Positions 17,569-26,521 of a stretch of 64,000 bases of DNA are shown one piece after another. The position numbers were made by a program, and so were the translations under genes. The DNA lies in NCBI GenBank assembly GCA_963709995.1, contig CAVPYN010000001.1, positions 558,001 through 622,000 on the forward strand, given 5' to 3'. Position 1 is the stretch's first letter. Every line of letters starts with the position of its first letter. The notes beneath the pieces were generated by a model. That model did not search any database and was not told where the DNA came from. It worked only from the letters and a program-made list of their open reading frames with translations. The stretch comes from JAUIIK01 sp963709995 (GTDB lineage: Bacteria > Chloroflexota > Chloroflexia > Thermomicrobiales > CFX8).

Positions 17569-19044
17569 CTAGATTGTGCGGTCTGTGCCGACATATCCAG
17601 GGATGTCACCTCGATAGCCGTACGCGAACCGGAAGCCTTGGACCATCCAGCGTTTCAGGAGTCCAACGTAGAACTGATCCGCTGCGCGCTTCGCGCCGAT
17701 CATCATCGTCGGGTAACCCTGAACCGTGTCAGAGATGTCATTAAGGCGAAGTCCGTTCTTCATCGCCAACGCATAGAGCCCGATCATCTCGCCCGCGCCA
17801 GCGCCAAAGATCGTCGCGCCAAGTATCCTGCCCCTTCGATGGTAGAGGGCGATTTCCCCCGTGGTTCTGTGCTCGACCCGGGCCCGGTCAATTCGTTCGA
17901 ACGGGAACTGGATACGCTCGAACGGCTCACCTGCGGCGTCCAGCTGGGCCGCGGAACGTCCAACGGCCGCGAGTTCGGGATCGGTGAAGACGACTCTCGG
18001 GATGACGGTTTGCTCGTACTTCTGGAGCGGGAGCCTGGCCATCGCGTTGACAGCCGCTGCCCGGGACATATTTTCCGCGACATGAGTGAAGTTCGGCGCC
18101 ATGGTCACGGCGCCTGAAGCCAGGATATGGCGTTGGTTGGTCCGGCACCAGTCATCCACTGGGATGCCGTCAACGCCACAGGAGATCCCGGCTGCTGGCA
18201 AATTCAACGCGGAGACACTCGGAGTTCGGCCGGTGGCCACGAGCAGTTGATCGACGGTAATCTTCCTGGCTTGTCCTGGTCCAGCAATCGTGACCTCGAT
18301 ACCTCGTGCCGACGCAGCAACGTGAGAGATCGTCTGGCCAACGTGCAGCGTCACGTCCTCGCTCCGAAGAGCTCTCTCGACAGCGATGGCGGCCCACGGT
18401 TCCAAATCCGTGAGAATACTGGGCGAAGCGGTGACAACCGTTACCTGGCTTCCAAGGCGGGCAAACGCCTGCGCCATTTCGGCACCAACAGGACCGCATC
18501 CGAGGATGGCAAGATGAGCTGGCAGTTGGTCTAGCTCAAACAGATTGTCAGTGGTGAGATAGGGAACACTCTCAAGCCCCTTGATTTGGGGCACGAATGG
18601 CTTGCTGCCGGTGGCGATGATTGCGCTACGGAAACCGACGGTCATGGTCCGGCCCTGGCGCGACAATTCCAGGTTGCGCTCATCGAGAAACCGGGCGGTC
18701 GCCTGAAGCGGGTGTATGCCGAGTTCCTTCAGATAAGATGGCGATTCATGGTGCTCGTAGATGTCCCTTCTCGTTTCTCGAACCGAATCCATGACAGTCG
18801 GAAAATCAACGGTTAGGCCACCGATCCCGATGCCAGGCGCCGGCCCATTGCGGACGAGCGATGCCATCCGCGCAAGATGGAGCAACGCCTTGCTTGGAAT
18901 GCATCCGGTCCAGGTGCACTCGCCGCCGAGACGATTCCGCTCGACCAGGATCGTTCTACCCCCGAGCGCCGCGCATCCGGCCGCAGCCACCAACCCTGCA
19001 GCACCACCGCCGATCACCGCGACATCAACTTCTCGTGTTGCCAT
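17569..19044 (-). CDS. Pyridine nucleotide-disulfide oxidoreductase, mercuric-reductase/Lpd-like
   Basis: Class I flavoprotein disulfide reductase. FAD motif VAVIGGGAAGLVAAAG near residue 8-23; redox pair in GGECTWTGCIPSKALL (C43, C48); NAD(P) motif ILGCGPVGAEMAQAFARLG mid-protein; second FAD motif ILASGAVTMAPNFTHVAE. The C-terminal dimer-interface site reads VQGYPTMMIGAKRAA: the catalytic His-Glu dyad of lipoamide dehydrogenase is absent and Tyr stands before Pro-Thr, as in MerA. There is no N-terminal HMA domain and no paired C-terminal cysteines, so mercury reduction is not supported. I use the ATG at 19044; an ATG at 19077 is also possible. Confidence 0.8.
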   Translation of the reverse strand: MATREVDVAVIGGGAAGLVAAAGCAALGGRTILVERNRLGGECTWTGCIPSKALLHLARMASLVRNGPAPGIGIGGLTVDFPTVMDSVRETRRDIYEHHESPSYLKELGIHPLQATARFLDERNLELSRQGRTMTVGFRSAIIATGSKPFVPQIKGLESVPYLTTDNLFELDQLPAHLAILGCGPVGAEMAQAFARLGSQVTVVTASPSILTDLEPWAAIAVERALRSEDVTLHVGQTISHVAASARGIEVTIAGPGQARKITVDQLLVATGRTPSVSALNLPAAGISCGVDGIPVDDWCRTNQRHILASGAVTMAPNFTHVAENMSRAAAVNAMARLPLQKYEQTVIPRVVFTDPELAAVGRSAAQLDAAGEPFERIQFPFERIDRARVEHRTTGEIALYHRRGRILGATIFGAGAGEMIGLYALAMKNGLRLNDISDTVQGYPTMMIGAKRAADQFYVGLLKRWMVQGFRFAYGYRGDIPGYVGTDRTI

Positions 19045-19238
19045 GTCAGACCATCTCTTCAGGACGTCCCTCTGCATCGGAAACCTTTCGGTAGCAGCGC
19101 ATTGATTTAGTTTCAAGTTCTGACCGCAACGGCGGGCGCGTCAACGCGGGCAGAGTTAAGCTTAGGCGTTCGGTGGACATCTCATTGTGGTGCGGCATAC
19201 GATCGTATCGAGACGACTTGGGAGGAGATTGGCGGCAG

Positions 19239-19628
19239 GTGCCAAAAGCTACCATGCGAGAACTGCGCGAAATGAACTCGCGGCAGCTGGTGCGCTGGCT
19301 AACCACGCCAGCAACCTCGGGCTTCTACTTCAGCGCGGAGGACATGGCCCGGATTGGGAGGCAAGTCGGCGTTGCCGTTTCTCCATTCAGCAGACCATCC
19401 GCTCTCGATCAGTTGCTTCGAGGAGCGGCGCTCGAAGGCAGGCTGGCGGATCTGCTCGGACTCATTGGAGAAGAAATGAGCCAGCAACTCGCAAGTTACC
19501 AGGGAACGGGACTTCCGAAAATGGAAAGGTGGATCGATCAGGCAAGCGCGACAATCGCCGTCTGGTCAGTCTTTGTCGAGATGGCCAGGAAGGACGACTC
19601 CAGTCAAGAGAGTCCTCCAGTACCGTGA
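19239..19628 (+). CDS. Hypothetical protein
   Basis: Unrecognised 130-residue protein. I chose the GTG at 19239 because GGGAGGAG lies about ten bases upstream; the frame also contains an earlier GTG at 19173 without such a site. It looks helical (MRELREMNSRQLVRWLTTP, LIGEEMSQQLASYQG), charged, with no signal peptide or membrane segment. It is divergent from the disulfide oxidoreductase and convergent with the deiodinase-like gene. It might be non-coding, but the ribosome site and composition favour a gene. Confidence 0.5.
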   Translation: MPKATMRELREMNSRQLVRWLTTPATSGFYFSAEDMARIGRQVGVAVSPFSRPSALDQLLRGAALEGRLADLLGLIGEEMSQQLASYQGTGLPKMERWIDQASATIAVWSVFVEMARKDDSSQESPPVP

Positions 19629-19662
19629 GTGGGTCAACCGACGCCTCAGAATTCGGCGTCCA

Positions 19663-20346
19663 TCAAACAATGAGCATGATTTCCTCGATTGGCTTCTTGG
19701 TGATGTTCGGAACCTGGCAATCTTCCGCCGGGTAGCCGACCGGAAGGACCACAAAGGGACGTTCGTTGCCAGGCCGGTTCAAGACCTCATTCAGGAAGCG
19801 CATCGGGCTTGGGGTGTGGGTCAATGTGGCCAGGCCTGCATTGTGCAATGCGGTGATTAGCATGCCGACGGAGATACCCATCGATTCGCCGGGGTAGTAG
19901 TGCTTGACGCGCTGCTCATTTCCATCCTCGTCTACTTCGAGTCCGTAGTCGAGGCGAAAACAGACGATGAGATACGGCGCTTCGGTGAGGTGCGGTTTCT
20001 GCCAGTTCGTTCCGAGCGGCTCAAGCGCCGCCAGCCACTCAGGGCTCATTCGGTGAGCATAGCTCTCCTTTTCTTCCGCCTCCGCCGCTTCGCGGATTTT
20101 GGCCTTGATCTTGGCATCTTCGACGACCACATACCGCCACGGCTGTTGATTTGCGCCGGAAGGAGCGGTTCCGGCGGTTCGGATGGCGTTTTCAAGGATC
20201 TCGATCGGCACTGGATCAGATGAAAATTCGCGGACGGTTCGTCGCCTGCGCATCATCTCGAGGAATCTTCGAGAGCGCTCGACGCTCTCTTCCGTCGGGA
20301 TGCGCTCGTAATCGAGTGGGCTGAATCCCCCCGCGTGATGACTCAT
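19663..20346 (-). CDS. Nitroreductase-superfamily iodotyrosine deiodinase homologue
   Basis: FMN enzyme of the iodotyrosine deiodinase (IYD) branch, which reductively dehalogenates halotyrosines. Start ATG at 20346 with AAGGAG upstream; 227 residues. FMN-binding RRTVREF (36-41) and GTAPSGANQQPW (59-70) are present. The substrate-lid triad of human IYD (Glu157, Tyr161, Lys182) is matched by E92, Y96 and K117, with the same 4 and 21 residue spacings (EEKESY and NWQK). HYYPGESMGISVGML and LPVGYPAED also follow IYD. The agmatinase gene lies 45 bp upstream on the same strand, so they are probably co-transcribed. General nitroreductase activity is the alternative. Confidence 0.82.
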   Translation of the reverse strand: MSHHAGGFSPLDYERIPTEESVERSRRFLEMMRRRRTVREFSSDPVPIEILENAIRTAGTAPSGANQQPWRYVVVEDAKIKAKIREAAEAEEKESYAHRMSPEWLAALEPLGTNWQKPHLTEAPYLIVCFRLDYGLEVDEDGNEQRVKHYYPGESMGISVGMLITALHNAGLATLTHTPSPMRFLNEVLNRPGNERPFVVLPVGYPAEDCQVPNITKKPIEEIMLIV

Positions 20347-20391
20347 CGTTCTGCACTCCTTCTTCCGATCGACTGGCGTCGCCAAAGGACT

Positions 20392-21354
20392 CTAGCCAGT
20401 TTCGACATCCTGCATCGCTAGCAACGTAAGGAACTCGAAGATCATTGTCGCGCCAACTGCCGCCGTTTGCCGAATGCCTTCAAACGCCGGATTCACTTCC
20501 ACGACGTCGAAACCGACGAAGCGCTTTCCGGTCAGCGCCCTGATGATCTGGAGCATCTCCCGGGTCGTGAATCCGCCAACCTCAATCGTGCCGGTCGCTG
20601 GCGCGAATCCGGGATCGAGCGAGTCGACGTCCCAGCTCAGGAATGCCGGACTCGTTGCAATCCGTCTTTCAATCTCGGCAACGATGTACGGGATCCCGTG
20701 GCGCACGACATCGTCCATTGTCAGCACCTGATAACCGAGATCTCGGGCGTCGGCGTAGTCAGAGGGTTGGTAGATCGTGCCACGCATCCCGAGCATGATC
20801 GACCGTTCGACGTCAACGATACCCTCTTCGACGGCCCGTCTGAACATCGTCCCGGAGTTGTAGCGTTCGGTTCCGTAGTAGACGTCATAGGTGTCCGTAT
20901 GGGCATCGAAGAGCAGCAAACCGATGGGCCCATGGATTGCGGCAATGGCCCGGAGATGGGGCAGGGTGATCGAGTGGTCGCCGCCAATCAGCAGGGGGAC
21001 GACGTTGGCCTCGAGGATCGCTGCCAACCCCTTCTGGATCTCTTCGTTCGTTCGATTTATCGATCCGGGCACAACAGGAAGATCTCCATAGTCGATGACA
21101 TGCAGCGCCTCGAACGGAGAGATTCCCCGGGACGCGTTCACCAGTCGGAGCAGTGCCGAGGCGTCTCGAACGGCTCTCGGTCCCCGGTTTGAGCCGGCCG
21201 TGCCTCCGGTATCGGACGGGACGCCGATGATCGCCGCGTCGACGCCATCTAAATTGGTCGTGTGCGGCAAACCCATGAACGTTGCTATCCCGCTGCCCCG
21301 GGCGACTCTGGTCGCATCGTTCGCGCCACGAACATTCGTCACGTTTGTTTCCAA
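20392..21354 (-). CDS. Agmatinase/ureohydrolase family protein
   Basis: Binuclear manganese hydrolase of the arginase family, here most like agmatinase (agmatine to putrescine and urea) or a related guanidino hydrolase. Metal ligands are in place: GGDHS (H127), FDAHTDTYD (D150, H152, D154) and SWDVDSLDP (D242, D244). 320 residues, normal length. The printed start is a TTG at 21354; a GTG at 21342, preceded by GGAAA, is equally plausible. It is the first gene of a probable pair with the deiodinase homologue. Confidence 0.82.
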   Translation of the reverse strand: METNVTNVRGANDATRVARGSGIATFMGLPHTTNLDGVDAAIIGVPSDTGGTAGSNRGPRAVRDASALLRLVNASRGISPFEALHVIDYGDLPVVPGSINRTNEEIQKGLAAILEANVVPLLIGGDHSITLPHLRAIAAIHGPIGLLLFDAHTDTYDVYYGTERYNSGTMFRRAVEEGIVDVERSIMLGMRGTIYQPSDYADARDLGYQVLTMDDVVRHGIPYIVAEIERRIATSPAFLSWDVDSLDPGFAPATGTIEVGGFTTREMLQIIRALTGKRFVGFDVVEVNPAFEGIRQTAAVGATMIFEFLTLLAMQDVETG

Positions 21355-21576
21355 TCGAGCAGCTTTACAACAGACAGGATCATCGTTTTAGGAAGCGCCA
21401 TTGCGACTGGCCGCACCGTCGCCAGCCATGTCCCAAATCGTAGCCCAAAGACGACCGGGACAAGCATCGTGAAGTCAGGTAGACAGTTGTTCTGAGTTCA
21501 ATGATTGGCAGCCAACGCCGTAGAACAACGGTGACAGCAGTCGAATTAGTCCAAGAATCGGTTACAGCGGTTCGTT

Positions 21577-22980
21577 TCAGTATGTGGTCAAGTAGTAGGC
21601 GAAGTCAGCGATGGAGATCAGTCCCGTGATTTCTACGCGCGGCTCGATCCAGCGCTTTTCCGGCGTCCACTGCGTGCCTGACCATGCGTGGACAGCACCG
21701 CAGTATCCGGCTGCCTGAACGGCAGCGACAACTCTGGCATCCCATTCTCCGTATGGATAGGCAAAATAATTCACCGGACGACCGAGAATCTGGGAAAGTT
21801 CTTCGCGAGTGCCTGCGACTTCCCTCCACAGTTGTTCGTCGGAAACTGCCGGCAAGGATGCATGGGAAGCTGAGTGCGAACCGATGTCGTGGCCGCGCGC
21901 GACGAGATCGCGAAGCTGCTCGGCTGTAAACCGGAGGTTCGGATGGACGAAGAACGTCGCTTTAAAGCCATATTCATCCAGGATCTGCGCGGCCAGCCAT
22001 TGACTCTCGAAACTATCGTCGAGGGTTATGATGACCGGCTTTTCAGGGAGGCTCGCGCCTTCGAACATGGCAGCGTACGCCTCAGTGAGTGAAACTGAGG
22101 TAAAGTTGTTGTCTCTCAACCAACTGAGTTGTCGCTCGAACTCCCAGTATGGAATCCGGTACCGATCAGCTGGTGTCCCGAATTGGTGATAGATCAGCGT
22201 TGGGATCCGGTACGAGCGTGGTTCCGGGTGAGCGCCCTGAATGATCGTGTCCTCGTTCTGGACGACGGCGGATTGATTGATGCCGTCCGCTTCCGCGCGC
22301 AATCTTCCGAGGTGTCCGAGCTGGACAACGTAGCGAGTGCCTTCGTGCTCCGGGTGATATTCGAAGCGCGCCCGCTCGAAGTATTGAACCAGACGTCCAT
22401 CTTCCTGAAGCGTCTCGCTGATCGGATAGCCAAAGACCGGAAGGCCGCCGTAGCTATCCCAGAAGGATACGAAAGGTGGCTGGAGGTGATGTCCGGTTTC
22501 CGGATAGTAGCGCCTTTCCGGTTCTGAAGATCCCACATCTTCCCCGACCGGATCGAAAGCCGGAGCGTCGTTTTCTGTGGCTATCCAGTTGCCGAGCAAC
22601 GTGAAGAGGACTTCGTGGGAAGTGCCTGCGTATTCGGGGTGATGTTCGAAGCGAGCTCGCTCGAAGTACTGGACGGTCATGCCTTCGAGCTCGAGCGGCT
22701 CGCTGATGGGATATCCCAGAATCGCGAGGTCGTACTGACGCCAGGTGGAGAGGAATGGCTCGTAGATGTGGTGCCCGGTCTCGGTTACGTAGACACCAGC
22801 AGATGGAGTTTCCCAGCAGTTATTGCTGGATGCGAGCAGGCGATGCGGTTCCGACTGGACTGCCGCGGCGGGAATTGGGCCGGCAAGGATGATAAGGGGG
22901 GTGAATGCGAGCGCCAGGATTGTCAGGAGTACCGCAACGACTCGTTTCGTCACCACTACCATCCATCCGTTGCCTTGCAT
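21577..22980 (-). CDS. Secreted polysaccharide deacetylase with N-terminal LGYPISE repeats (copy 1)
   Basis: Exported protein: signal segment VVAVLLTILALAFTPLIIL at about residues 14-33. Two tandem repeats of about 90 residues follow, each reading ETGHH(x)..PF(x)SxW..LGYPISE...VQYFERARFE(x)HPE. The C-terminal NodB-type carbohydrate esterase 4 domain (from about residue 270) has the catalytic/metal motif ITLDDSFES and the metal-binding SHSASH, plus YFAYPYGEWD. It probably removes acetyl groups from cell-envelope glycans, with the repeats as binding modules (inference). The neighbour at 23081 is a paralogue in the same orientation. Confidence 0.85.
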   Translation of the reverse strand: MQGNGWMVVVTKRVVAVLLTILALAFTPLIILAGPIPAAAVQSEPHRLLASSNNCWETPSAGVYVTETGHHIYEPFLSTWRQYDLAILGYPISEPLELEGMTVQYFERARFEHHPEYAGTSHEVLFTLLGNWIATENDAPAFDPVGEDVGSSEPERRYYPETGHHLQPPFVSFWDSYGGLPVFGYPISETLQEDGRLVQYFERARFEYHPEHEGTRYVVQLGHLGRLRAEADGINQSAVVQNEDTIIQGAHPEPRSYRIPTLIYHQFGTPADRYRIPYWEFERQLSWLRDNNFTSVSLTEAYAAMFEGASLPEKPVIITLDDSFESQWLAAQILDEYGFKATFFVHPNLRFTAEQLRDLVARGHDIGSHSASHASLPAVSDEQLWREVAGTREELSQILGRPVNYFAYPYGEWDARVVAAVQAAGYCGAVHAWSGTQWTPEKRWIEPRVEITGLISIADFAYYLTTY

Positions 22981-23080
22981 GCTGTCGTCCCGGTGATTGC
23001 GGAACTGGGCGACCTGACGTGTATGAGTCTATCCGATCCAAGAGGTTCTGCAATCATTGTCAGGTTGTCATCGCAACCAG

Positions 23081-24622
23081 CTAGAGACTTTCGATCAGAT
23101 TAGCGAATTCGTCCAGATTAATTTCCCCGGGAATGTCGACGCGGGGCTGGTTCCAACGTGTTTCGGGCGCCCACGTTGCCCCGTTCGGATGAAGCGCTTC
23201 GGCCGCCCCGCAGTAGCCCGCGGACTGGACGATGGAAATGACATGTTCATCGAACTTGCCGTAGGGATAGGCGAGGTAGTCCACATCCTCACCGGTGATC
23301 TCCTCGATCATCGCTTTGCTTGATACGATCTCGGTTCGTAGATCCTCATCCGGGATATCTGTCAGATCCGCGTGGGTAACCGAATGGGAACCGATCTCGT
23401 GCCCACGCCGAAGGAGATCTCGGACTTGATCATGAGTGAGTTCGATTTTGTTGGGCATGATGAAGAAGACGCCGTGCATGCCGTACGCGTCGAGCAGGCT
23501 GGCGGCCTCCCATTGTCCTGCCCATCCATCGTCAAAGGTGATCAGAATCGGCTTTTCGGGGAGTGGCGCTCCACGGTAGACGGCAGCATAGGCTTGGTCC
23601 ATCGTGATGCTGGTGTAGCCGTTCTCCCTCAGCCAGACAAGCTGTTGCTCGAAACTCCAGAGTGAAACGCGATAGCGAGTTTCGGGCGCTCCTATTTTGT
23701 GATACAGAATTGCTGGAATGTGCACTGGCTGCGCGTCTGGTTGGGCGTTGTAGTTGGGCACGCCGGCTTTTCGTTGGACGGGAGCCAGGTCAATACCATT
23801 GGATTCCGCGAACTCGCTGCCAAGCTCGCCTACCTGAACTGCCCCGCCTTCTCCGCTGGGCGATTTGATCCATTCCAGGCGCATTGCTTCGAAGTACTGC
23901 ACCAGTTTCCCGTCCTGATCGAACTGGTCACTGATTGGATTTCCGAAGATCGCGCTTCCGCCGTTGGCTTCCCAGAAGGCGACGAGTGGCGCACGGACGT
24001 AATGGCCAGTCTGTTCGACATAGCTGGCGCTCGGATCGTCCGCATATTGTCCCTCAGGTTGAGGGGTGAAAGCCGGGTTATCCAGTTGTTCGGCTTTCCA
24101 ACTGCCGAGCGAGGTGAGCAGGATCTCCGGGCCGGTGTCGATCGTGCCAGGATGGTACTCGAGCCGTCCGTGTTCGAAATACTGGACTGTCTGGCTATCG
24201 AGGGTGAGCGGTTCGGTGATCGGCAAGCCGAGGATCGCTGGCCCAAGTTTCTGCCAGGTGGAGAGAAACGGGCGGTGGACATGATGGCCAGTTTCCGGTG
24301 CGTAGACGGAGTTGGGACGGTAGGGGAAACAGGTGCCGCTGTCCGACTCTGACGCGGCTACCTGGCTGATGTCGGCGGCGGGCAAAGCGTCCGGCGTTGG
24401 CGTTTGTGGAGTTGCCCGGGCCGTATCGCTGGCGTCGGTCGGAGTCGCAGCCTCTCCTTCTGTTGGGCTGGCAGGCATTTGAGCGGTGGTGGCGGTGTTT
24501 TCGGCAGTTGGCTTGACGACGGCGTTCCCGCTGGCTTCATCTGGGGAGGCGTAGCGAAGGATCAATACGAGGCAGAGAATGAGGAGCAATGCGGCTGGTA
24601 TTACAACGACTGTTTTCCGCAT
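23081..24622 (-). CDS. Secreted polysaccharide deacetylase with N-terminal LGYPISE repeats (copy 2)
   Basis: Paralogue of the preceding gene. An N-terminal signal/anchor (VVVIPAALLLILCLVLIL) is followed by an 80-residue Thr/Pro/Ala-rich linker that copy 1 lacks. Two repeats follow (STWQKLGPAILGLPITEP..VQYFEHGRLEYHPG and VAFWEANGGSAIFGNPISD..VQYFEAMRLEW), then the NodB domain with ITFDDGWAGQ and the metal motif SHSVTH, and YLAYPYGKFDE. 513 residues; ATG at 24622 after AAAGGAAC. Its start faces the SOS-box intergenic region. Confidence 0.85.
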   Translation of the reverse strand: MRKTVVVIPAALLLILCLVLILRYASPDEASGNAVVKPTAENTATTAQMPASPTEGEAATPTDASDTARATPQTPTPDALPAADISQVAASESDSGTCFPYRPNSVYAPETGHHVHRPFLSTWQKLGPAILGLPITEPLTLDSQTVQYFEHGRLEYHPGTIDTGPEILLTSLGSWKAEQLDNPAFTPQPEGQYADDPSASYVEQTGHYVRAPLVAFWEANGGSAIFGNPISDQFDQDGKLVQYFEAMRLEWIKSPSGEGGAVQVGELGSEFAESNGIDLAPVQRKAGVPNYNAQPDAQPVHIPAILYHKIGAPETRYRVSLWSFEQQLVWLRENGYTSITMDQAYAAVYRGAPLPEKPILITFDDGWAGQWEAASLLDAYGMHGVFFIMPNKIELTHDQVRDLLRRGHEIGSHSVTHADLTDIPDEDLRTEIVSSKAMIEEITGEDVDYLAYPYGKFDEHVISIVQSAGYCGAAEALHPNGATWAPETRWNQPRVDIPGEINLDEFANLIESL

Positions 24623-24760
24623 TGTTCCTTTGCGTCAGCTAATCCAGTGCTTTAGTTGCCGGTCACTTGCCCGGACCGGAGGGATTGTATCCATGATGCC
24701 GCGTTCGTACAAGGATTGCGATTGATTGAACCGGCTTGATACGTCGTTGACGTCAGGATA

Positions 24761-24799
24761 TTGACTTGGGGGCACATCTAGAAATAGAACATATGTTCT
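24761..24799 (+). promoter_or_regulatory. LexA (SOS) box with overlapping promoter, upstream of the imuB-like gene
   Basis: A perfect palindrome AGAACATATGTTCT at 24786-24799 contains GAAC-N4-GTTC, the Gram-positive/Chloroflexota-type LexA operator. A TTGACT at 24761-24766 and TAGAAC at 24785-24790 (18-bp spacer) could be the -35 and -10, so LexA would cover the -10. The imuB-like ATG is 54 bp downstream. LexA itself is not in the window. The operator match is seen; LexA control is inferred. Confidence 0.75.
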
Positions 24800-24852
24800 G
24801 ATACGATGCGAACAGGATGATTGATCGCTTGAACGTGCGAGGAGTGGCCTCG

Positions 24853-26052
24853 ATGCGCATCGGATGTTTGCTCATTCCCCATTTCGCTCTGGCCTGTGAG
24901 TCGGGCTGAACAGCCGGGCATTGGTGGCGGCGCCGCCACCGTTGCAGTTGTTGAGGGGAGGATCGTTCGCGAGGTCTCGCCAGCCGCTCGACGTTACGGC
25001 GTCTGGTCTGGTCAGCGCTTGCAGGAAGCGTTCGCTGCCTGTCCCTACCTGGTCACGATTGAGGCGCGGCCCGGACATTACGAGCGCCGATTTCAGATCA
25101 TTCTCGACCGCCTGGGGGAGATTTCGCCGGCTGTCGAGGCCGGATCACTCGGTGTCGCCTATGTCGATATCGATGGGCTGCAACCGGCACTATCCCGATC
25201 CGGCCCGGCTTCGGTTCGTGGCTGCTTGGTTGCGCTCAGGCGGAGTTGCGGCCACGACTTGGCATTGCACCCGGCAAATTTCCCGCCTTCGTCGTCGCAA
25301 GCCGGCTGAAGCTGGGCATAGGCTCATGAGAGTTGAGACGAGCAACGTCTCCGGCGATGTTGAGCGAGATCGATGTCGACCTGCTGCCGGTCGATCAACG
25401 CATCATCCGGCGCCTGCACCAGCTTGGTTTGCACACGCTGGGTGCGCTCTCGGCACTGCCACGGCACGCCGTCGCGGCGCAGTTCGGCCCGGAGGGCGCG
25501 TTGGCCTGGGACCTGGCCTCCGGGCAGGATCAGGCCTCCGTGCGTCGGTTGCATCAGTTGATGAGTCGATTGATGTGCAATCAGGCGTTCATCGACTCGC
25601 TGACCAGTCGCGAGCTGGTCCTGGCGGCGACAGAGCAGGTGCTTGGCCGGGCTGTCCGGGCGCTTGACCGATCGGCGGCAGGCGGCGCGCCTGGCGACGC
25701 TGCGGATTGACCTGGAACGCGGCAAGGTCTGGCAGAAGCAGATCACCTTCAAGGAGCCGCGTGCTGTCCAATCGGCCATCTGGCAGGCGTTGCGGACCGG
25801 TCGTTGAGACGGCCGATCTGGTGGCGCCGGTGGTCGGACTGCAGTCTTTCGTTGACGAAGTTGACATCGGTTATTGGCTGGCAAGGCACGCTCTGGACAA
25901 GCCAGCGGCGCCAGCGACAGGCGCGCATTCAGGAGGCGATGCAACAATTGAAGGCGCGCTACGGCATCTGTCCGATCGGGCGTATCGTGGAGGTGGAGCC
26001 ATGGTCACGCATCCCGGAACGCCGGGCGGCGATCGTCGCATTCGACCCCTGA
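24853..26052 (+). pseudogene. ImuB-like Y-family DNA polymerase, at least six frame breaks
   Basis: Y-family polymerase relative that in other bacteria acts with DnaE2 in mutagenic translesion synthesis. The ATG at 24853 has AGGAG eight bases upstream and gives MRIGCLLIPHFALACE before a stop at 24907. The rest must be pieced together from other frames: VAVVEGRIVREVSPAARRYG, AYVDIDGLQ, RHYPDPARLRFVAAWL, LGIAPGKFPAFVVASRLKLG, then IDVDLLPVDQRIIRRLHQLG and LHTLGALSALP (helix-hairpin-helix region), and the C-terminus RIVEVEPWSRIPERRAAI. Homology runs from end to end without large deletions, so the damage is small indels: recent decay or local sequence error. Confidence 0.75.
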
Positions 26053-26293
26053 ACCTACCCGAAACCGGTCGGGGTTGACGTCGATTCTGAGGGCCGTCCC
26101 TCTGCATGTCACGCTCCTCGACCGCAACCCGCAGATGGTGATTGATCTGGTCAAGAGCTGGCGTGTCGATGAGGAGTGGTGGCGTGAACAACCGATCAGC
26201 CGCATCTACTGGCAATGCGTCCTTGCCAATGGCCAGTTCCTCACGATCTTCAACGATCTGGCGGACGGGAGTTGGTGGCGGCAGAGGGCGTAG
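26053..26293 (+). CDS. Small DUF6504-like protein between imuB and dnaE2 (start frameshifted)
   Basis: The intact part runs from about 26096 (LHVTLLDRNPQMVIDL) to the stop at 26293, and contains VKSWRVDEEWWREQPI and LANGQFLTIFNDLADGSWW. The pattern of a basic strand, W-rich middle and LxDGxxLxxxxDLxxGxWW ending is what I recall for DUF6504 proteins found between ImuB and DnaE2 in other phyla; this assignment is from memory. The upstream part (VGVDVDSEGRP) is in another frame, with one apparent extra base near 26097. It lies in the place often occupied by other mutasome partners. Confidence 0.55.
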
Positions 26294-26308
26294 GGATTAG
26301 GGATCCGT

Positions 26309-26430
26309 CACCCCCCGGCCCCCTCTCCCACTGCTGCGCGGGGAGAGGGGGAGGAACCAAGAAGGCAATCGCATCTTTGCTTCCTCCCCCTCTCCCCGCG
26401 ACAGCAGTGGGAGAGGGGGCCGGGGGGAGA
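26309..26430. repeat. GC-rich palindromic element, copy A (intergenic)
   Basis: Long near-perfect inverted repeat: the left arm begins ACCCCCCGGCCCCCTCTCCC and the right arm ends in its complement, with arms of roughly 50 bases around a short centre near 26361-26369. It fills most of the 228-bp gap between the small protein gene and dnaE2. A related element (copy B) lies inside dnaE2 at 27385. It resembles the dispersed palindromes seen in many genomes; as RNA it would fold into a strong hairpin. Confidence 0.8.
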
Positions 26431-26521
26431 GGGAATCCCTGGCTTTCCACAAACTACGAACTACAACCTGTTACCGCTATCCCTCTTCCCCTGTTCCCTG
26501 TTACCTCTTCCCTATCCCCTC

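Noticed and set aside
17258..17572. 104-codon plus-strand open frame in the gap after the response regulator
   Set aside because: No ribosome site or recognisable motif, and an equally long frame exists on the other strand.
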